From positions 1 through 8,948 of the forward strand of contig JAGDAE010000039.1 of assembly GCA_017959645.1 (NCBI GenBank): a DNA stretch of 8,948 bases. The letters run 5' to 3'. The number at the start of each line of letters is the position of its first letter. The first letter of the stretch is position 1. The stretch comes from Kiritimatiellia bacterium (GTDB lineage Bacteria > Verrucomicrobiota > Kiritimatiellia > RFP12 > UBA1067). The translations under genes and the position numbers were made by a program. Shown in pieces: positions 1 to 6,886 of the stretch. Below the pieces are notes generated by a model that worked only from the letters and a program-made list of their open reading frames with translations, was not told the DNA's origin and did not search any database.

Positions 1-20
1 AGAAAAACAGGATAAGGCAT

Positions 21-740
21 ATGCGCTTTACGGTCGAACAGCTCGACGAATTCTTCGAAATTCAGGAGCTGCATTTCGATTTCGATTTCGCCGGCGCCGA
101 CCGGGCGATGCTGAAGATGATGGAAGAGCGCCAGAAGGTCCATGACGAAAAGGACCATTGGGTCAGCCAGGCGTCGGTCTGGTACATGGACTGGTACTAC
201 CGGCGCGCGCTCGCCAAGGCGGCGGTGTTTTCGCAGGAGCCGTACGAGATCGTCTACCGCATACCGGAGGAGCTGCCGACGGTTTTCGATCCGTTCCGGC
301 GCGGCAGGGATCTCGGGTTCGACGACAGCCGGCTCAACGACGCGGATTTCATCAAGACCCACACCTACGCCATTCCGTGGGCGGCGCAGGGGCTGTCGAG
401 CATGCCGACCGGCAGCGTGTGGTACCGCATACGCGTGCCAAAGCTGCCGGAAGGCCCGGTCGGGCTGCTCGTCGGTAGCGTGGATTCGCTCTGCCGCGTC
501 TACGCAAACGGGAGATACGTCGGCGACGGCGTCGGCTGGATGCAGGCGTTCGCATTCGACCTGACGGATTGTTTCAGGCCGGGCGAGGAGAATTTCGTCG
601 CGATCGAGGTCATGCACAACGGCATCTCCGACATCGGCACGGGCGGCATCGTGTTCCCGTCGTATTTCTTCACGGGCCCGCGGCTGTCCAAGCGCGCGCC
701 GTCGATCGATCCGGCGCTCGAAAACCAAAACGAAGACTGA
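21..740 (+). CDS. Protein with C-terminal GH2-like sugar-binding beta-sandwich, possibly the 3' part of a longer gene
   Basis: From about residue 130 to 225 the 239-residue product reads like the galactose-binding/jelly-roll domain of glycoside hydrolase family 2 and related proteins: VWYRIRVP, then a GSVDSLCRVYANGRYVGDG strand pair, then FDLTDCFRPGEENFVAIEV and a glycine-rich DIGTGGI close. No catalytic glycosidase domain is present. The N-terminal 120 residues are charged and aromatic and probably helical (about 25-70); I do not recognise them with certainty, though helix-then-sandwich resembles the C-terminal end of large DUF4838-type polysaccharide proteins. There is no signal peptide at this start. 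AGGA at 9-12 lies eight bases before the ATG and supports it, but the same frame is open to base 3, so the true start may lie outside the window. It is followed after 23 bases by a DUF1080 lipoprotein, which fits glycan handling. Function unknown; carbohydrate binding is an inference. Confidence 0.6.
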   Translation: MRFTVEQLDEFFEIQELHFDFDFAGADRAMLKMMEERQKVHDEKDHWVSQASVWYMDWYYRRALAKAAVFSQEPYEIVYRIPEELPTVFDPFRRGRDLGFDDSRLNDADFIKTHTYAIPWAAQGLSSMPTGSVWYRIRVPKLPEGPVGLLVGSVDSLCRVYANGRYVGDGVGWMQAFAFDLTDCFRPGEENFVAIEVMHNGISDIGTGGIVFPSYFFTGPRLSKRAPSIDPALENQNED

Positions 741-763
741 ACGGAAAAACGAAAGGCAAACAC

Positions 764-2053
764 ATGGACATCAAAATCATCTCCGCCGTCTGCGCGGCGG
801 CTTTCGCGGGGTGCGCCGCGGTTACCGGTTCGACGGAACGCTGCGCGTTCAAGCCGCTTTTCGACGGCAAGAGCCTCGACGGCTGGACGGTGAAGGGCGG
901 AAGCGCCGGATTCTCGGTCGAGGACGGCGCGATCGTCGGACGCGGGGTTCCCGACACATACGGCAACACCTTCCTGTGCACGGAGAAGGAGTACGCGAAC
1001 TTCATCCTCAAGCTCGAATACAAGATCGACAGCGGCAACTCCGGCGTGCAGTTCCGCTCCGCCGAGCGTCCGGCCGCGGAGTACAGGCACGGCAACGAGA
1101 TCTACGGCTACCAGGCCGAAATCACTCTCGACGGCGAGAACGCTTCGCGGATCTACGACGAGGCGCGGCGAGGCCACAAATACGGGATCGTCTGGCTCGA
1201 CGCCTCGACGCCCGCGGAACGGCTGGAGACGGCGAAAGCGTCGTTCCGGCCCGGCGACTGGAACGAGCTCGAGATACAGTGCGTCGGCCCGTCGGTCAAG
1301 ACGTGGCTCAACGGCAACAAGGTCGCCGACATCTTCGACGACGCCTCGGAGCGCGGCTTCATAGGCCTTCAGGTGCATTGCGGCCCCGAGTGCGTGGTCA
1401 GGTGGCGCAATGTCCGCATCCGCGAACTCGACGACAGCCCGGCGTGGAAGAAATTCTTCGTCAAAGGCGCCGGCGGCGAGCCTAAGGTCGAAGGAGCCCA
1501 CTACATACTGCCCGAATGCTGGACCTTCGAGAAGAACGATTCCGACGGCGAATACCTCAAGGGATTCCATCCGGCCGGGATCGAAGAGGACGGACTCGTG
1601 ATCTCCGATCTCGACTACGGCAATTTCGTCGCGCGCGTCAGCTACAACATCAACGGCGGCAATTCGGCGCTCTATTTCCGGTCGGCCGAGGAGAACATAC
1701 CGTGGGTTCTCAAGGGCTTCCAGAACGAGATCGCCGGCAACAGCCGCGACAGCGCGCTCTGGCACACGCAGGGAGAGACGACTCCCGGGCGCGGGTGGAT
1801 CGCCTGGAACGACGAACTGGTCGAAAAGGTGCGCAAGCCCGGCGGATGGAACACGATAACCACGATCGCCGTCGCCGACCGCATCGTCGACAGGATAAAC
1901 GGTTTCGAGACGTTCGACATCGTCGATCCCGAATGCGAAAAGACCGGCAAGCTCGGGCTTCAGCTGCACGGAGGGATCGAGGTCGTCATGAAGTTCAAAG
2001 ACTGGGAGATGATGCCGGTTCCCGACTGGATGCTCCCCTACATCGCGCGGTGA
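764..2053 (+). CDS. Lipoprotein with two tandem DUF1080 (3-keto-disaccharide hydrolase / LamG-like) domains
   Basis: The 429-residue product begins with a short signal peptide and a lipobox-like FAGC with the acylated cysteine at residue 17, so it is likely anchored to a membrane outside the cytoplasm. Domain 1 (about 27-222) opens with the DUF1080 hallmark FKPLFDGKSLDGWTV and carries LEYKIDSGNSGVQFRS, GYQAEI, WNELEI and WLNG. Domain 2 (about 228-420) repeats the plan: VSYNINGGNSALYFRS, GFQNEI, WNTITT, DRING and GLQLHGG. Some family members hydrolyse 3-keto-glycosides and others are probably only glycan-binding; I cannot tell which applies here. I chose ATG 764 because GAAAGG (751-756) lies seven bases upstream and a signal peptide follows at once; the longer in-frame extension from 569 runs inside the upstream gene. 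Its stop lies 11 bases before the dapB ATG, so the two may be co-transcribed. Confidence 0.88.
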   Translation: MDIKIISAVCAAAFAGCAAVTGSTERCAFKPLFDGKSLDGWTVKGGSAGFSVEDGAIVGRGVPDTYGNTFLCTEKEYANFILKLEYKIDSGNSGVQFRSAERPAAEYRHGNEIYGYQAEITLDGENASRIYDEARRGHKYGIVWLDASTPAERLETAKASFRPGDWNELEIQCVGPSVKTWLNGNKVADIFDDASERGFIGLQVHCGPECVVRWRNVRIRELDDSPAWKKFFVKGAGGEPKVEGAHYILPECWTFEKNDSDGEYLKGFHPAGIEEDGLVISDLDYGNFVARVSYNINGGNSALYFRSAEENIPWVLKGFQNEIAGNSRDSALWHTQGETTPGRGWIAWNDELVEKVRKPGGWNTITTIAVADRIVDRINGFETFDIVDPECEKTGKLGLQLHGGIEVVMKFKDWEMMPVPDWMLPYIAR

Positions 2054-2064
2054 ACGGCAAGAAG

Positions 2065-2805
2065 ATGAGAATCGCCGTTCTTGGCGCCGCCGGCAGGATG
2101 GGGCGCATGCTCTGCGCTCTCGCCGGCGGCGAGGGTCTCGAGGTCGTGCGCAAAATCGACATCGCCGAGGGCTGCGACGCCGGATGGCAGACCGGCGAAA
2201 TCGACGGCGTGGTCGACTTCTCGTTCCACGCCGCAGTCGCCGGAAACATCTCCAAGGCCGCGGCGGAGGGAATTCCGTACGTGCTGGGAACCACCGGGCT
2301 TTCGCCCGACGAGCAGCGTTCGGTCGACGAGGCGGCGAAGAAGATACCGGTCGTGCAGTCCGGCAACTATTCGCTCGGCGTCAACCTGCTGCTCGATCTG
2401 GTGCGCAAGGCGGCGAAGTCGCTCGGTGCCGGCTACGACATCGAGGTCGTCGAGATGCACCACCGCCACAAGAAGGACGCGCCTTCGGGGACGGCGCTGA
2501 TGCTCGCGAAGGCGGCGGCAGAGGGGCGCGGAATCGATTTCGGGGCCAATGCGCTCTACGGACGCTCGGGGGAGCCCGGGGAGCGGACGGCGGACGAGAT
2601 CGCCGTGCACGCGCTGCGCGGCGGGGCGGTGGTCGGCGAACACACGGTGATGTTCGCTGGCGAGCTCGAGCGCATCGAACTCGTCCACAAGGCGCAAAGC
2701 CGCGAGGCGTTCGCGCTCGGAGCGCTCAGGGCGCTGAAATGGGCGAAGGGAAAAGCGGGCGGCAAGTACGACATGCGCGACGTGCTTGGTCTGAAGGAGG
2801 GCTGA
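2065..2805 (+). CDS. dapB: 4-hydroxy-tetrahydrodipicolinate reductase
   Basis: DapB reduces 4-hydroxy-tetrahydrodipicolinate with NAD(P)H in the cytoplasm, on the route to meso-diaminopimelate (peptidoglycan) and lysine. The 246-residue protein starts with the Rossmann motif GAAGRMG (residues 7-13), has GTTG at 75-78 and SGNYSLGVN around 99-107, and carries the family signature EMHHRHKKDAPSGTA at 130-144. His132, His133 and Lys136 match the catalytic His-His-Lys of the E. coli enzyme, and SGT is the substrate-phosphate-like carboxylate loop. The C-terminal half has GRSGEPGER, HALRGG and VGEHTV as usual. Length is in the short range of the family. ATG 2065 puts the Rossmann strand at the N terminus; a GTG at 2050 overlapping the upstream stop codon would add five residues (MNGKK) and cannot be excluded. 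Neither start has a strong Shine-Dalgarno site, suggesting coupling to the DUF1080 gene. The dapA, lysA and other lysine genes are not in the window. Confidence 0.97.
   Translation: MRIAVLGAAGRMGRMLCALAGGEGLEVVRKIDIAEGCDAGWQTGEIDGVVDFSFHAAVAGNISKAAAEGIPYVLGTTGLSPDEQRSVDEAAKKIPVVQSGNYSLGVNLLLDLVRKAAKSLGAGYDIEVVEMHHRHKKDAPSGTALMLAKAAAEGRGIDFGANALYGRSGEPGERTADEIAVHALRGGAVVGEHTVMFAGELERIELVHKAQSREAFALGALRALKWAKGKAGGKYDMRDVLGLKEG
2794..2800 (+). promoter_or_regulatory. Perfect Shine-Dalgarno site of fabH
   Basis: AAGGAGG lies inside the last codons of dapB, seven bases before the fabH ATG at 2808. It is the strongest ribosome binding site in the window and fixes the fabH start two bases after the dapB stop. 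Most other genes here use weaker AAAGG or AGGA-type sites. Confidence 0.85.
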
Positions 2806-2807
2806 AA

Positions 2808-3830
2808 ATGGGAATAAGAATACTGGGGACCGGCAGCTATCTGCCGCCGAAGGTCGTGCACAACGAGGATATCGCGAGGGTTCTCGACACCACCGACGAG
2901 TGGATATTCTCGCATACCGGCATCCACGCGCGGCATGTCGCCGAGGCGGGCGAGACGACGTCGACGATGGCGGCCAAGGCGGCCAAAAGCGCGCTCGAGG
3001 CGGCGAACACGGATCCGTCCGAGATCGGCATAATCGTCTTGGCGACGTCGACGCCCGACTACGCGCCGTTTCCGTCGACGGCGTGCATCGTGCAGTCGCT
3101 GCTCGGCTGCGCCAACGCCGGGGCGTTCGATCTGCAGGCCGCGTGCGCCGGGTTCGTCTACGCGCTCGAGCAGGCGCGCGGCTTCGTCAACTTCTATCCC
3201 GACAAGAAGGCGCTGGTGATCGGATCCGAGTGTCTGACGCGCATAATCGACTGGACCGACCGCAGCTCGTGCATCCTCTTCGGCGACGGCGCGGGGGCGG
3301 TCGTTCTCGGCAACGACGAGCCGCCAGGCGTCGCGTCGACCAAAACCTGCGCGCACACCATACTCGGCGCCGACGGCAAGGGGCAGCACTTCATACAGCG
3401 CACCGGCGGCACCAAAGACGCGCTGGAACTCGACCCGGCGACGGGCATACCGCTCAAACCGTCGCCGGTTCTCTCGCAGCTGGCGCTGATGGGCCACGAC
3501 GTCTTCGCGTTCGCGATACGCGCGCTCTCCAAGGTCGCCAGCGACCTTTGCGAGAAGTTGGGAACCACGCCTTCCGAGCTCGACCGCGTATTCGCGCACC
3601 AGGCGAACGGGCGCATCATCGAGGCGACCGCGAGGCGGATGAAACTTCCGCTCGACAAATTCTGGCTCAATCTCGAGACGACGGCGAACACCTCGGCGGC
3701 GTCGATACCGATTTCGCTCGACCAGGCGGTGCGCGCCGGGGAGTTGAGGGACGGGATGAAAATAGTGATGGTCGGCTTCGGCGCGGGGCTGACCTACGGC
3801 GGAACCTACTGTGTCTGGCCAAATCTGTAG
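2808..3830 (+). CDS. fabH: Beta-ketoacyl-ACP synthase III
   Basis: FabH starts type II fatty acid synthesis by condensing acetyl-CoA (or another short acyl-CoA) with malonyl-ACP. The 340-residue thiolase-fold protein has the family opening GTGSYLPP, the TDEWI.SHTGI motif (29-39), and the nucleophile Cys113 in AACAGFVYAL. His264 in HQAN and Asn294 in ANTSAASIP complete the Cys-His-Asn triad, and GFGAGLTYGG closes the fold. Length is slightly above E. coli FabH (317). The residues just before the catalytic Asn are TA where HG or YG is usual, a small departure at a conserved spot. The start is fixed by a perfect Shine-Dalgarno site. It sits between dapB (2-base gap) and fabF (38-base gap). Primer preference (straight or branched) cannot be read from this sequence with confidence. 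Confidence 0.97.
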   Translation: MGIRILGTGSYLPPKVVHNEDIARVLDTTDEWIFSHTGIHARHVAEAGETTSTMAAKAAKSALEAANTDPSEIGIIVLATSTPDYAPFPSTACIVQSLLGCANAGAFDLQAACAGFVYALEQARGFVNFYPDKKALVIGSECLTRIIDWTDRSSCILFGDGAGAVVLGNDEPPGVASTKTCAHTILGADGKGQHFIQRTGGTKDALELDPATGIPLKPSPVLSQLALMGHDVFAFAIRALSKVASDLCEKLGTTPSELDRVFAHQANGRIIEATARRMKLPLDKFWLNLETTANTSAASIPISLDQAVRAGELRDGMKIVMVGFGAGLTYGGTYCVWPNL

Positions 3831-3868
3831 CGCGGGCAGAAAACGGAACTTTCAAAAAGGAAAAAGCC

Positions 3869-5128
3869 ATGAGCAAGAAAGTGATGATAACGGGCATCGG
3901 GATGATAACGGCGGTCGTAAACGGCCGCGAAGCGACGTGGAGCGCCGTGAAGGCCGGCACCCCGGGCGTCGGCAGAATAACGAAGTTCGATCCTTCCCGC
4001 TGCACCTGCCAGGTCGCGGCGGAGGTCAAAGGCTTCGAGGAGTATGCGCTTGCGACCGGGTATATCGACAAGAAGGCGTTGAGGCATCTGGGCCTGTTCT
4101 CGCAATACGCCGTGGTGGCTGCCAACGAGGCGTGGCGCGACGCGGGTTTCACGCCTGAATCGAAACCCGACATGGATCGCGTCGGCACCATGCTCGGCTG
4201 CGGCATCGGCGGACTCGAAGTCACCGAAGAGGGTTTCAGGACGCTGTTCGAGCGCGGTCCGGACCGGCTTTCTCCGCTGGCGATACCGGGGCTGATCGCG
4301 AACGAGGCGGCGGGCAATGTTGCGATTTCGCTCGGCGCGAAGGGTCCGGCGCAAGTCGTCGTCACGGCGTGCGCGAGCTCGACCGACGCGCTCGGCTTCG
4401 CGCTCGACATGATTCGCGCCGGACGCGCCGACGTCGTGATCGCAGGCGGGACCGAGGCGACGATAATGGAATTCACGGTCGGCGGGTTCATGAAGGAGAA
4501 GGCGCTCGCGACGAAATTCAACGACACGCCCGAGAAGGCGTGCAGGCCGTTCAATGCCGACAGCGACGGATTCGTGATGGGCGAAGGCGCGGCCGTGCTG
4601 ATACTCGAATCGGAAGAGCATGCGAAGGCGAGAGGGGCGAAGGCCTACGCGGAACTCGCCGGCTACGGCGCGACATGCGACGCCTACCACATCACGGCCC
4701 CCGACCCGAGCGGCGACGGCGCGGTCAAGGCAATCGAAATCGCGCTCAAAGACGCGTCGGTCGAAGACCGCACGACGGTCGACTACATCAACGCCCACGG
4801 AACATCGACCAAGCTCAACGACCAGATGGAGACGTTGGCTTTCAAGCGCGTCTTCGGGGAGGAGCAGGCGAAGAAGATCAACATCTCTTCGACGAAGCCG
4901 TTCCACGGCCACTGCCTCGGCGCGACCGGCGCGATCGAGGCGGCGCTCACCGCGCTCGCGATCAGGGATTCGTTCGTGCCGGCCACAATCAACTACGAAA
5001 ACCCCGATCCGGAGCTCGATCTTAACTACACGCCGAACGCAGGGGTCGTCCGCGACATCCGCGTCGCGCTCTCGAGCTCGCTGGGCTTCGGCGGACACAA
5101 CGGAATTCTCGTATTCAGGAAGGCGTGA
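3869..5128 (+). CDS. fabF: Beta-ketoacyl-ACP synthase II
   Basis: FabF elongates acyl-ACP chains by decarboxylative condensation with malonyl-ACP. The 419-residue protein matches the usual family length. The nucleophile is Cys168 in VTACASSTDALG, the two catalytic histidines are His310 (NAHGTST) and His348, and Lys343 (STKPFHGH) takes the conserved lysine place. GGTEA at 193-197, the RPFNADSDGFVMGEGAAVLILE block (226-247) and the C-terminal SSSLGFGGHN (402-411) are standard. The segment between Lys343 and His348 is PFHG, where SMTG is typical. AAAAAGG (3854-3860) lies eight bases before the ATG. FabF and FabB share this architecture; FabF is preferred because of the fabH neighbour and overall motif fit, but a FabB-like or secondary KAS role is possible. 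Genes for ACP, FabD and FabG, often beside fabF, are absent here. Confidence 0.96.
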   Translation: MSKKVMITGIGMITAVVNGREATWSAVKAGTPGVGRITKFDPSRCTCQVAAEVKGFEEYALATGYIDKKALRHLGLFSQYAVVAANEAWRDAGFTPESKPDMDRVGTMLGCGIGGLEVTEEGFRTLFERGPDRLSPLAIPGLIANEAAGNVAISLGAKGPAQVVVTACASSTDALGFALDMIRAGRADVVIAGGTEATIMEFTVGGFMKEKALATKFNDTPEKACRPFNADSDGFVMGEGAAVLILESEEHAKARGAKAYAELAGYGATCDAYHITAPDPSGDGAVKAIEIALKDASVEDRTTVDYINAHGTSTKLNDQMETLAFKRVFGEEQAKKINISSTKPFHGHCLGATGAIEAALTALAIRDSFVPATINYENPDPELDLNYTPNAGVVRDIRVALSSSLGFGGHNGILVFRKA

Positions 5129-5132
5129 GGCC

Positions 5133-5609
5133 ATGGAACTTCCGAAGTTCAAGAACGAATTCAACCGCGCGGGAATCGAACTTCTGCCGCACCGTGCGCC
5201 GTTTCTCTTCGTCGACACGCTCTTTTCGGCCGACGAGACCGGCGCGCTTGGGGAATATACGTTCACATTCGAGAAGAACGATTTCTTCAAGGGGCATTTT
5301 CCCGACTATCCGGTCGTTCCCGGCGTGGTGCTGATCGAGGCGATGAGCCAGGTCGCAGGCGCGGCGGTCGTAGCGCGCGGGGTGCTCGGGGAGAAGGCGG
5401 CGTTCGCGTTCGCATCCGTCGAAAACGCGCGTTTCCGCACGCCGGTGCGCCCGGGCGACCGCCTCGTCACGGTCGTCAGGATAATCCGCGAGCGGGTTCC
5501 GCTCGGCGTCTACGAGGTGAAGGGCTACATCGGTGGCGAGGCGGACGACAAAGGGCAGCCTGCGGTCGAGGCGACAGTCAAGTGCATGTTGATGAACGGA
5601 AGAAAATGA
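5133..5609 (+). CDS. fabZ: 3-hydroxyacyl-ACP dehydratase
   Basis: FabZ removes water from 3-hydroxyacyl-ACP to give trans-2-enoyl-ACP in each elongation cycle. The 158-residue hotdog-fold protein has LPHRAPFLFVD (18-28), the catalytic His55 in FFKGHFPDYPVVPG and the catalytic Glu69 in LIEAMSQ, followed by the FRTPVRPGD segment that shapes the acyl tunnel. Length is normal for FabZ. It shows FabZ rather than FabA features (GHFP and the PGV.LIEA.SQ block). AGGAAGG at 5117-5123, nine bases upstream, supports the start, which follows the fabF stop by only four bases. The stop codon overlaps the hisD start as ATGA, so hisD translation is probably coupled to it. In many Gram-negatives fabZ lies with lpxA/lpxD; here the lipid A connection is instead an LpxL-type gene one position further on. 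Confidence 0.95.
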   Translation: MELPKFKNEFNRAGIELLPHRAPFLFVDTLFSADETGALGEYTFTFEKNDFFKGHFPDYPVVPGVVLIEAMSQVAGAAVVARGVLGEKAAFAFASVENARFRTPVRPGDRLVTVVRIIRERVPLGVYEVKGYIGGEADDKGQPAVEATVKCMLMNGRK

Positions 5610-6886
5610 TACGCATCGCAAAACCAGGCAGCCGGTATGTCGAGCAGTTCAATGCGCGCCCGGCGTTTCCCGAAGAGGCGGAGAAGGCGGCGCGCGAGGT
5701 CTTGGCCGACATACGCGTGCACGGCGAGAAGGCGGTTAGGAAGTACGTAGGGAAATTCGAGGGATTCCGCTGCGGAGGCGGGGAATCGCTGCGCATCGAC
5801 ATGTCCGGGATCACGGCGAAAGGAATATCCCGCGAAGTGCTGAGAGCGCTTGCCGACGCCCACCGGCGCGTGCTGCGTTTTTCTCGCGCGTCATTGCGCG
5901 GCGCTTGGAAGATGCGTACGCCTGGCGGCGGAAGCGCGGGCGAGTTCTATTCGCCGATGGACCGCGTCGGCGTCTACGTTCCGGGCGGCACCGCGCCGCT
6001 GGCGTCGACGGCGATAATGACGGCGACCTTGGCGAAGGCTGCGGGCGTAAGGGAAATCGTGGCGTGTACCCCGGCCGGAAAGTCCGGCGAAGTCGACCGG
6101 GTGCTGCTTTACGCCCTCAAGCTCGCGGGCGCGACCGAGATATACCGCGTCGGCGGCATTCAGGCGATCGGCATGATGGCGTTCGGAACCGAAACCTGCC
6201 GCAAGGTGCAGAAAATCGCCGGTCCCGGCAATGCATACGTGACAGCGGCGAAGCGCCAGGTCTACGGCTACGTCGCGATCGACCAGGTTGTGGGTCCGAG
6301 CGAGATCGCGGTTCTGACCGACGGTTCCGTCGACGCGCGTTGGGTAGCGGCCGATCTGCTTTCGCAGGCGGAGCATGGAAGCGGATGGGAGAAGTCGCTT
6401 TGCGTCTGCACCGGCATGGAGCTGGCGCGCAAGATACGCGGCGAGCTGATGTCGCAGGCCAAGACGCTTTCGCGCCGCGAAATGATCGAGCGCGTCATCG
6501 AAAGGGACGGGATACTCTTCGTCGTCGCGAAAGACGTAGACGAGGGCATGGAGGTCGTAAACCGTTTCGCGCCGGAGCATTTCGAGCTGATGGTCGCGGA
6601 CGCTTTGCCGCTTCTGCGCAAGGTGCGCAGCGCCGGCGCCGTGTTCGCGGGGGCATGGACGCCGGAATCGGCCGGCGATTTCGCCGCCGGCCCCAGCCAC
6701 GTGCTGCCGACCGGCGGGGCGGCGAACATGTTCAACGGGCTGACCCCGGACGATTTCCGCCGCCGGCACAGTTTTGTCGCCTTCACCCGGAAGGATCTGC
6801 GCGAGACCAGAGAGACGATCGAGACTTTCGCCGCGATCGAGGGACTCGACGCGCACGGGCGCGCGGCCGGCATAAGGTTTCAATGA
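5606..6886 (+). CDS. hisD: Histidinol dehydrogenase
   Basis: HisD oxidises L-histidinol to L-histidine in two NAD-dependent steps, the last reactions of histidine synthesis; the enzyme is a zinc-dependent dimer. The 426-residue product is family-sized. YVPGGTAPL (124-132), KIAGPGNAYV (203-212) and IDQVVGPSE (225-233) cover the NAD and substrate regions. Gln254 and His257 (SQAEHG), Asp358 (AGDF) and His417 (GLDAHG) occupy the four zinc-ligand places; Glu324-His325 (FAPEHFEL) are the catalytic pair; GPSHVLPTGG (362-371) is typical. AEHG replaces the common AEHD, as I recall for PVC-group HisD and for HisD-like dehydrogenases such as HpsN, so another alcohol substrate is a minor possibility. ATG 5606 overlaps the fabZ stop as ATGA; a GTG at 5582 would add eight residues. 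No other his gene is present. Confidence 0.93.
   Translation: MIRIAKPGSRYVEQFNARPAFPEEAEKAAREVLADIRVHGEKAVRKYVGKFEGFRCGGGESLRIDMSGITAKGISREVLRALADAHRRVLRFSRASLRGAWKMRTPGGGSAGEFYSPMDRVGVYVPGGTAPLASTAIMTATLAKAAGVREIVACTPAGKSGEVDRVLLYALKLAGATEIYRVGGIQAIGMMAFGTETCRKVQKIAGPGNAYVTAAKRQVYGYVAIDQVVGPSEIAVLTDGSVDARWVAADLLSQAEHGSGWEKSLCVCTGMELARKIRGELMSQAKTLSRREMIERVIERDGILFVVAKDVDEGMEVVNRFAPEHFELMVADALPLLRKVRSAGAVFAGAWTPESAGDFAAGPSHVLPTGGAANMFNGLTPDDFRRRHSFVAFTRKDLRETRETIETFAAIEGLDAHGRAAGIRFQ

Noticed and set aside
500..1969. Long open frame on the minus strand (489 codons) opposite the first two genes
   Set aside because: It is a GC-rich shadow: Arg/Asp/Val-rich with no domain, lying opposite a DUF1080 gene with clear motifs.
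2050..2064. GTG start for dapB overlapping the upstream TGA (GTGA)
   Set aside because: No Shine-Dalgarno site, and the Rossmann strand begins directly at ATG 2065; kept only as an alternative start.
3806..5290. Long minus-strand open frame (494 codons) opposite fabF
   Set aside because: Low-complexity, Arg-rich shadow of fabF; the plus strand has the full catalytic motifs.
5582..5605. GTG start extending hisD by eight residues
   Set aside because: The added HVDERKK is just the shifted frame of the fabZ C terminus, and ATGA overlap at 5606 matches the next junction in the same operon.
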